From: Pseudomonadota bacterium
Lineage (GTDB): Bacteria > Pseudomonadota > Alphaproteobacteria > Rhizobiales > Xanthobacteraceae
DNA length: 47,798 bases
Direction: 5' to 3'
NCBI GenBank assembly: GCA_021779635.1
Contig: JAJYAH010000002.1
Coordinates: forward strand, 1 to 47,798
A program made the position numbers and the translations under genes. Shown piece by piece: positions 42,887-47,798 of the stretch. A model generated the notes under the pieces. It did no database searches. It saw only the letters and a list, made by a program, of their open reading frames with translations, and was not told the origin of the DNA. Every line of letters begins with the position of its first letter. Positions within the stretch are counted from its first letter, which is position 1.

Positions 42887-43939
42887 CTAATGCGCGATGA
42901 CCTCGACCTCGCCGTCGACACCGTTGACGACGTTGAACGGGCGCTCGAACACCTTGCCCTCGTTCTTGGCGATGGCGCGATATTCGCCTTCGGACAATAC
43001 GACGCGGGGGAAAGCGCCGATCGATTCCTTGATGACGTCGCCGCCGGGCGTGATGACCGACCATGCCGTGTTGGCCAACGCCTCGCCGCCCTTGTCGCTG
43101 ACCAGCTTCAGCGTGATCACGGCGGCGCGATGCGTGATGATGACGTCGGTCAGCTTGCCGGCCTGAACGCGGATATCGGAGCGCACCACAGAATTGGCGT
43201 CGCCATAGTTGGAAATGATGTAGTAGGTCCCCTCCGGCAGCAACGCGACATCGCCGGCGGAGACGCTCGGCACCAGCGGCGCGCGCTCGCCGACTTCAAA
43301 CTGGCTGCCCTTGTAGATCGAGAACGAAATCTGGTTCTGCGGAATTTTGCTGGTGCCGACGCGCCCTTCGATACGCAGGCCGCCCGCCGGAAGCACGAAG
43401 GACTCGCGGACGGTCTCGGACTTCAACGTCACCGGCCGCACCGCGCTGACTAGGCCGAACGCGACGTGGACGACATAGCTGCCCGGCGGCAGCACGATGT
43501 TGGGCGTCGCGCCATGGTCCTCGCGGATCATTTTGAAGGTGCCGGTCTCGTCCGGCCGGTCCGGAAAAACCCGCCACACCAGTCCGCTGGTGATTACTGG
43601 CATGTCCTTGCCGTAACGCGCTGTGAGCGACAACACCGCCTGGCCGGCCGTCGACGTGCCAGGAGCCGCAATCACCGGCGGTATTGCGGCAATGGGCGGC
43701 TGCGTCAACGGCGCCGGCAAAGTGGGGGCCGAAACCGGACCGGACGGCGGGGCGAGGCTCATCGCGCCCCCCGAGGGTTCTGGAACCGACGCCGGCGGCA
43801 CCGGTGGCGGGCGATCGGTGAACATCTGAGCCGAGACACCGGCCGGAATCCCCGAGATCAGCATGGCGGCGAGCGCACATGTGAAAACCCGGCGTCTGCC
43901 TCGCCCGGATGCAGTGATGCGGTTACCCCCGAGAGTCAT
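42887..43939 (-). CDS. Exported Pro-rich protein with repeated beta domains, unknown function
   Basis: The 350-residue protein has a signal peptide (FTCALAAMLISGIPAGVSA), a Pro/Ala-rich linker (about 40-95), and then four repeat-like beta modules of 60-70 residues: GLVWRVFPDRPDETGTFKMI, ISFSIYKGSQFEVGER, VITLKLVSDKGGEALANTAW and FERPFNVVNGVDGEVEVIAH. Each ends in a phrase such as LPPGSYVVHVAFG, LPEGTYYIISNYGD or LSEGEYRAIAKNE. These recall carboxypeptidase-regulatory-like folds that carry no active site. A role in the envelope is likely. The neighbouring patatin gene is divergent. Confidence 0.75.
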   Translation of the reverse strand: MTLGGNRITASGRGRRRVFTCALAAMLISGIPAGVSAQMFTDRPPPVPPASVPEPSGGAMSLAPPSGPVSAPTLPAPLTQPPIAAIPPVIAAPGTSTAGQAVLSLTARYGKDMPVITSGLVWRVFPDRPDETGTFKMIREDHGATPNIVLPPGSYVVHVAFGLVSAVRPVTLKSETVRESFVLPAGGLRIEGRVGTSKIPQNQISFSIYKGSQFEVGERAPLVPSVSAGDVALLPEGTYYIISNYGDANSVVRSDIRVQAGKLTDVIITHRAAVITLKLVSDKGGEALANTAWSVITPGGDVIKESIGAFPRVVLSEGEYRAIAKNEGKVFERPFNVVNGVDGEVEVIAH

Positions 43940-44157
43940 GGCGCATGCTTTTCACCGAAAACGAGGCAAATTCAAGCCTGCGGACTGGCTTTGCGGCGCG
44001 GCGCGCGACACCGGCAAAAAGTCTCGGTATTGGTGGGGGGTCGCGGTGCAGTCACAATCCCTGCCTAGTCCGTCCGGAGCGGCATAAACCATGCTTGTGG
44101 CTGGTTCTGGCAGGGTCGGACCGTGTCGAATAGGCTGGTCTTCGAAGGAGAAATCCG

Positions 44158-45177
44158 GTGCTGGAGAAATTAATCGGGCGCGGCCAAAACGACACCAATG
44201 GCCGCGACAAAGAGGGGCTTGGCAGCATCCGGCGGCCGGTGATCGGCCTGGCATTGGGCGGCGGCGCGGCACGCGGATTTGCCCATATCGGCATTGTCAG
44301 GACGTTGGTTGAGCACGGCATCGTCCCCAATATCGTGGTCGGCACGTCGATCGGCGCGGTGGTCGGCGGCGCCTACGCGGCAGGCCACCTCGATACGCTT
44401 GAAGAATGGGCGCGCCGCCTGCAGCCGCGAAATATCCTTGGTTACCTCGATATCCGCCTCAACGGCTCGGGTCTGATCGGTGGCGACAAGCTTGCCATGC
44501 AGCTCGAGGCAGCCCTTGGCCACACGCTGATCGAGGACCTGCCGCTGAAATTTGCCACCGTGGCAACCGAGGTTCGCACCGGTCACGAGATCTGGCTGAC
44601 CCATGGCCGGATAGTCGATGCGATGCGCGCCTCCTACGCCCTGCCCGGGATATTTGCGCCGGTGCTGGTCGGTGACCGCTGGCTGGTCGACGGCGCGCTG
44701 GTCAATCCGGTGCCGGTGTCGGCGGCGCGGGCCTTCGGGGCGGAAATCGTCATCGCAGCCAATCTCTCAAGCGACGTGTTCAACCACTCAACGACGATCT
44801 ATGCCCACGGCCCGTCGGCCGAGGTCAAAGCGGCCGTCGCGGCGGACCCCGTGATCGAATTTGCTGCGCCACCGAAACGCGGCTTCGGCAGGTTGTTTTC
44901 CGCCGAGCGCACCGTGAAGCGCGAGTTTTTCGGCGGCGGCGGACGGCCGGGCATCTCCACCGTCATGGTTGATGCCTTCAACATCATGCAGGACCGCATC
45001 ACCCGCGCACGCCTTGCCGGCGATCCGCCCGATCTGCTGATCTCGCCCCGCGTCGGTCAAATCGGCTGGTTCGATTTCCACCGCGCCGACGATCTGATCA
45101 GGCATGGCGCGCGCGCCGCCGAGCGCGCTATCGAGTCGATCCAGGAAGTGATCCACATTCTGTCGCCCGGCGCGTGA
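44158..45177 (+). CDS. Patatin-like phospholipase (RssA/NTE family)
   Basis: The 339-residue protein starts at GTG 44158, after GAAGGAGAAATCC. The catalytic region has the oxyanion loop GGGAARG (34-40), the nucleophile Ser64 in GTSIG (62-66) and the partner Asp in LVDGALVNPVPV. Such enzymes release fatty acids from phospholipids or act on acyl esters. The C-terminal half (about 235-339; TVKREFFGGGGRPGIST, LLISPRVGQIGWFDF) is typical of bacterial NTE-like proteins. There is no signal peptide. Its stop and the stop of the convergent CBS gene lie in one palindrome (TGACCGG-T-CCGGTCA, 45175-45189). Confidence 0.92.
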   Translation: MLEKLIGRGQNDTNGRDKEGLGSIRRPVIGLALGGGAARGFAHIGIVRTLVEHGIVPNIVVGTSIGAVVGGAYAAGHLDTLEEWARRLQPRNILGYLDIRLNGSGLIGGDKLAMQLEAALGHTLIEDLPLKFATVATEVRTGHEIWLTHGRIVDAMRASYALPGIFAPVLVGDRWLVDGALVNPVPVSAARAFGAEIVIAANLSSDVFNHSTTIYAHGPSAEVKAAVAADPVIEFAAPPKRGFGRLFSAERTVKREFFGGGGRPGISTVMVDAFNIMQDRITRARLAGDPPDLLISPRVGQIGWFDFHRADDLIRHGARAAERAIESIQEVIHILSPGA

Positions 45178-45186
45178 CCGGTCCGG

Positions 45187-45615
45187 TCAGGCGGTCTTGA
45201 TATATTCGCGCAACGCTTCCTGTTCGGTTTCGTATTCCCTGACCCGCCACTTGACGATGTCACCGATGGAAATCAGGCCGACAACCTTGCCGTCCTCGAC
45301 CACCGGCAAGTGCCTGAACTTGCCCATCGTCATCATTTCCATGATCGCGCTGACGGTATCGGTCTGCTTGCAGCTGATGACCTTGCGCGTCATCACCGCG
45401 CTGACCGGTTCGTCGAGCACTGCGGCGCCGCGTTCACCAAGCACGCGCACGATATCGCGCTCCGACAGGATGCCTTCGATGCGGCCTTTGCTCATCGCCA
45501 GCACGGCGCCGATCTTGCGCTCGGCCAGAACCTTGATGGCAGCCGATAACTTTGCGTCCGGCTCGACGCTCTGGATCTGACGACCTTTGGAATCGAGAAT
45601 TGCACGTACCGTCAT
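45187..45615 (-). CDS. CBS-pair domain protein
   Basis: The 142-residue protein consists of two CBS modules: VEPDAKLSAAIKVLAERKIG to GILSERDIVRVLGE (about 18-62), and SVSAVMTRK-type start at 71 to LPVVEDGKVVGLISIGDIVK (about 123). Such stand-alone proteins bind adenosine nucleotides and regulate partner enzymes or sense energy state. The tail WRVREYETEQEALREYIKTA is a short helix, conserved in the alphaproteobacterial group. GGAGGCGACA precedes the start. Confidence 0.92.
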   Translation of the reverse strand: MTVRAILDSKGRQIQSVEPDAKLSAAIKVLAERKIGAVLAMSKGRIEGILSERDIVRVLGERGAAVLDEPVSAVMTRKVISCKQTDTVSAIMEMMTMGKFRHLPVVEDGKVVGLISIGDIVKWRVREYETEQEALREYIKTA

Positions 45616-45801
45616 TGTCGCCTCCTGAAGTCGATCGCGCCAAGGAACGAGCGCGATCTCTGTTCCCTTGAGTCTTCAATCAACAGTTCAGCGCCTATTT
45701 CGTTGCGGGCGCGTTCGGCGAGCAAGGCTGTCAGGCACGCCAAGCCTCGCCTCATCACGCTTCGGATGATGAATGAAATCGCCTTGTGCTGCAAGCGACG
45801 A

Positions 45802-46602
45802 TCAGCGGCGATCCGATGCGTCCTGCGATGACGCATCCGCAGCATCGGCCGCGACGCGGGGAACCGGATCGAACAGGGAAAACAGCACGAGCCCTGCGAA
45901 AAATCCGCCGATATGCGCTTGCCAGGCGACGCTGCCGCCGTCGGCGCCAATCGCGATCGATCCGATGCCGAAAATGATGTTGACGCCGAACCAGACGGCA
46001 AGAAAACCGAGCACGCGCGGGTTGCGCAATGCACGCATCAGCGAAAGCGCCGGCACCCTCGCTGCGGCGTCGGCATCGCCGCGGCTGAACGAGAGGAAAC
46101 TGCCCTGCACAAAGGCAAAGCGGATCGCGGCCGCCATCGTGCCGGACACCGACGCCGAAGCGCCGATCATCGGCGCCACCGCGTGCTCATGGGTGACCAG
46201 ATGCGCCAGCGCGCCGGCCACGGCCGCCACCGCCATGAATGCGAAAAACCTGATCGCGCCGAAACGGCGCGCCAGTGCACTGCCGAACGGCAACAGCCAC
46301 AACACATTGAATCCGATATGGCTGAGATTGGCGTGCAGCAGCGAATAGGTCACGAAGCTCCAGACCTTGGCGCCTTCCCCGCCGGGGAACTGGATCGCCA
46401 GCAGCGTCGAATCGTAGCGCTTCGGAATGAAGCCGAACATCTGGATGACGATGTCATCGATATCGAGCGGCAACAGCATCCGCACGGCGTGAATCACCGC
46501 AAGCAGCGCAATATACACCGTCAAGGCGCCCGGCAGCGTCAGGATCGGCTCGTTCGGGGCCTCCGGCGGCAATTCTGGCGGGGATTCCAGTTGAGATTCC
46601 AA
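45802..46602 (-). CDS. Rhomboid-family intramembrane serine protease
   Basis: From TTG 46602 the protein has 266 residues and six to seven membrane segments. HANLSHIGFNVLWLLPFG (90-107) is the rhomboid HxxxN region, GASASVSG holds Ser149 as nucleophile and WQAHIGGFFAG holds His230. The dyad is complete. Rhomboids cut membrane proteins within the bilayer; substrates unknown. The start is uncertain: no ATG fits before the first segment and the frame runs to 47049 through sequence that includes an apparent terminator (46750-46774), so a short form from TTG (GAGG 12 bases upstream) is most sensible. The Pro/Glu-rich start precedes the first segment. Confidence 0.85.
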   Translation of the reverse strand: MESQLESPPELPPEAPNEPILTLPGALTVYIALLAVIHAVRMLLPLDIDDIVIQMFGFIPKRYDSTLLAIQFPGGEGAKVWSFVTYSLLHANLSHIGFNVLWLLPFGSALARRFGAIRFFAFMAVAAVAGALAHLVTHEHAVAPMIGASASVSGTMAAAIRFAFVQGSFLSFSRGDADAAARVPALSLMRALRNPRVLGFLAVWFGVNIIFGIGSIAIGADGGSVAWQAHIGGFFAGLVLFSLFDPVPRVAADAADASSQDASDRR

Positions 46603-46742
46603 GGGGGTCGAAGACCTCAGGCGGCGGCTCACACGAGCGGTTGCGCCCCAATAGGCGGCTTGGCGCTGCAGCGCAAGCGCACAAAAGGGTGGTTCATGCG
46701 CTGCACTGCGCCGAGGACACGATCTGCGGCTGCACATTGCAA

Positions 46743-46774
46743 AGAAAAAGGGAGGGCTCTGAGAAAGCCCTCCC
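46743..46774 (-). terminator. Strong orphan terminator on the minus strand
   Basis: GGGAGGGCT (46750-46758) and AGCCCTCCC (46766-46774) form a perfect 9-base stem; on the minus strand it ends in TTTTTCTTT. No gene on that strand ends before it: the nearest minus-strand coding sequence lies downstream. Confidence 0.9.
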
Positions 46775-46950
46775 TCGATCGACGTTGACCTTGCGCGCCA
46801 GGGAAACCGGGCGACATCCCCACCCCTCCCCGCGCGATGACCAAACCTGCTTGACAACCACCTGTGTAACAACCTCGCGCGCCGCTGGAGAACAACGAGC
46901 GAGGGTTGCGATGGGCTGACCATAAGCAGCCCCGCGCTGATCGCCAACCG
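46750..46950 (-). ncRNA. Candidate small RNA ending at the orphan terminator
   Basis: In the 517-base space 46603-47119 the minus strand shows paired segments in order: GGGCTG/CAGCCC around 46915-46935, CAACC-CTCGC/GCGAGGTTG around 46870-46910, then the terminator hairpin. The CtrA box at 46956-46970 lies where a promoter could be, giving a transcript near 200 bases. There is no ribosome binding site plus convincing frame. The family is not recognised; boundaries are estimates. Confidence 0.35.
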
Positions 46951-46955
46951 CATAG

Positions 46956-46970
46956 TTAACTTAACGTTAA
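46956..46970. promoter_or_regulatory. CtrA-type box, exact TTAA-N7-TTAA
   Basis: TTAA (46956-46959), CTTAACG, TTAA (46967-46970), with GTTAAC on both sides, making it symmetric. It lies 150 bases before the PAS_5 gene and at the 5' side of the candidate small RNA, so it could control either or both. Confidence 0.65.
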
Positions 46971-47119
46971 CGACGCAAACACGGCGCCAATCGCCCGGAA
47001 ACGCGCCATCGGCATGGACGCTGCAAAGGCCGTCCTGCAGAACAAACACGGGAATGCCGATGCCTGAAAGCGAGACAGATGTGTCCCGTCGAACCGGGTG
47101 CGGGGACGAGGTTGCTTAA

Positions 47120-47677
47120 ATGAAACATCCTTCGAGCCGCGAGTTTTTCGCATATTGGGACGAACAGCGCGGCGACGCCCGCGCGCCGGACCGCAGCGAG
47201 ATTGAGCCCGGCGCGGTGCGGGAACTGCTCGGCGATATCTTCGTGCTCTCGTACGATGCCGCCTCCGGCTATCCGTTTCGGGTCGCCGGCACCCGGGTCT
47301 GCGCCCTGCTCGGCTGCGATCTGAAGGATCGGAGCTTCTCGGCGCTGTTCGCGCCGGATAGCCGCCGCGACATCGAAGACATCATCGCCGTGGTGGCCGA
47401 GGAAATGCTGGCCGCCGTCGCCGGCATCAGCGCGACTTCACAAGACGGCTCACCGGCGCATCTGGAATTGCTGCTGCTGCCCTTCAACACCCGCGCCCAC
47501 ACGCCGATAAGCCTGACCGGGCTGCTGGCCCCGTTTGCCGAAAGACACAACCTGCTCGGCGACTTCAAGCTGACATCGTGGCGCTATCTCGGCCATCCGC
47601 CGCAGCGCTTCCTTCCCCGTGCGTTGCGGAAGCTGGCGATCGCACGCGGCTTCATGGTCTATGAAGGCCTGCGCTAG
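47120..47677 (+). CDS. PAS_5-type single-domain PAS protein
   Basis: The 185-residue protein has a PAS fold of the alphaproteobacterial PAS_5 kind: FFAYWDEQRGDARAPDRSEI, then GAVRELLGDIFVLSYD, YPFRVAGTRVCALLGCDL and a C-terminal PPQRFLPRALRKLAIARGF. There is no output domain. The Caulobacter polarity/cell-cycle regulator MopJ is, as I recall, a single-domain PAS protein of comparable design; a CtrA box upstream here fits such a role, but this is speculative. The TAG stop (47675-47677) is part of CTAG directly before an inserted IS element. Confidence 0.82.
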   Translation: MKHPSSREFFAYWDEQRGDARAPDRSEIEPGAVRELLGDIFVLSYDAASGYPFRVAGTRVCALLGCDLKDRSFSALFAPDSRRDIEDIIAVVAEEMLAAVAGISATSQDGSPAHLELLLLPFNTRAHTPISLTGLLAPFAERHNLLGDFKLTSWRYLGHPPQRFLPRALRKLAIARGFMVYEGLR

Positions 47678-47798
47678 GGTCTGTTGGGATTCAGGATTCT
47701 CATCCGGGCTTGGTTGTGATTCAAGCTGTGGATGGACCGATTCGTTTTGACTGACGCCCAATGGGCGAAGATGGAACCACTTTGTCTCGGCAAGCCGA
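47678..47798 (+). mobile_element. Left end of an IS5-type insertion sequence
   Basis: Immediately after the PAS stop, GGTCTGTTGGGATTCAGG begins sequence of different character, leading 55 bases later into a transposase start. IS5-group elements duplicate a short target such as CTAG; CTAG lies at 47674-47677 at the junction. The other end is outside the window. Confidence 0.7.
47732..47798 (+). CDS. IS5-family transposase, N-terminus (cut by window edge)
   Basis: ATG 47732 opens MDRFVLTDAQWAKMEPLCLG, the characteristic start of IS5-family (DUF4096/IS4-type) transposases, with the helical LTDAQWAKxEPL motif that begins the DNA-binding region. Only 22 codons are in the window, so integrity and the catalytic DDE residues cannot be judged. 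It is oriented in the same direction as the PAS_5 gene. Confidence 0.8.
   Translation, partial: MDRFVLTDAQWAKMEPLCLGKP

Noticed and set aside
1..47798. CRISPR array, prophage, integron, rRNA genes or biosynthetic gene cluster
   Set aside because: No regularly spaced repeats, phage structural genes, integrase, rRNA sequence or modular synthase was seen on either strand.

Overview
The window looks like chromosomal DNA of a GC-rich alphaproteobacterium of the Bradyrhizobium/Rhodopseudomonas group. This rests on the style of the proteins (small Ala/Pro-rich exported proteins, an Omp25/31-like porin, DUF2336, PAS_5 and COG3904-type proteins), on CtrA-type TTAA-N7-TTAA boxes, and on dispersed palindromes typical of that group. 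No taxon was tested by alignment. Most of the window is ordinary core and lineage-specific genome. There is no CRISPR array, phage, conjugative module or secondary-metabolite cluster.

Layout. 0-5.4 kb: the 3' end of an autotransporter gene, tRNA-Tyr, rlmB, three small exported proteins, an SMP-30/gluconolactonase-like protein, a cupin gene that has lost its start codon, and tRNA-Thr. 5.4-8.4 kb: a patch of decaying genes holding a DUF4336 pseudogene with several frameshifts, a second fragment of the same family, and an autotransporter with a nonsense codon and most of its barrel deleted. That autotransporter is an inverted paralogue of the one cut by the left edge. 8.4-15.6 kb, all minus strand: a predicted periplasmic oxidation cluster. 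It encodes an exported Rieske protein, a PQQ alcohol dehydrogenase with a lanthanide-type Asp and no Cys-Cys pair, a two-subunit [2Fe-2S]/molybdopterin aldehyde oxidoreductase, and upstream an alpha/beta hydrolase translationally coupled to a small partner. Short tandem repeats lie in both main leaders. This is the most interesting part of the window.

15.7-24.9 kb: small exported proteins, a porin, a TPR protein, an S10 carboxypeptidase, NAD kinase, a response regulator next to an Hpt protein, and a DUF2336 protein. 25-31.8 kb: a TPR-caspase protein, a lytic transglycosylase behind a perfect CtrA box, hisI, folE, a NifU-like scaffold, a ClpP-like exported protein and yidD. 31.8-40.2 kb: an unknown exported protein coupled to an APC permease, an exported hydrolase, an MFS transporter, thrS and a nitroreductase. 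40.2-47.8 kb: a PAS-GGDEF-EAL protein, a Pro-rich exported protein, a patatin phospholipase, a CBS protein, a rhomboid protease, an orphan terminator that suggests a small RNA, a CtrA box, a PAS_5 protein, and the left end of an IS5-type element inserted at the PAS stop codon.

Two themes join genes. First, alcohol to aldehyde to acid oxidation in the periplasm, with a Rieske protein where a c-type cytochrome would be expected. Second, cell-cycle style regulation: exact or near CtrA boxes precede the transglycosylase, the permease, the PAS_5 protein and possibly the response regulator. All functions are inferred from sequence motifs read by eye.
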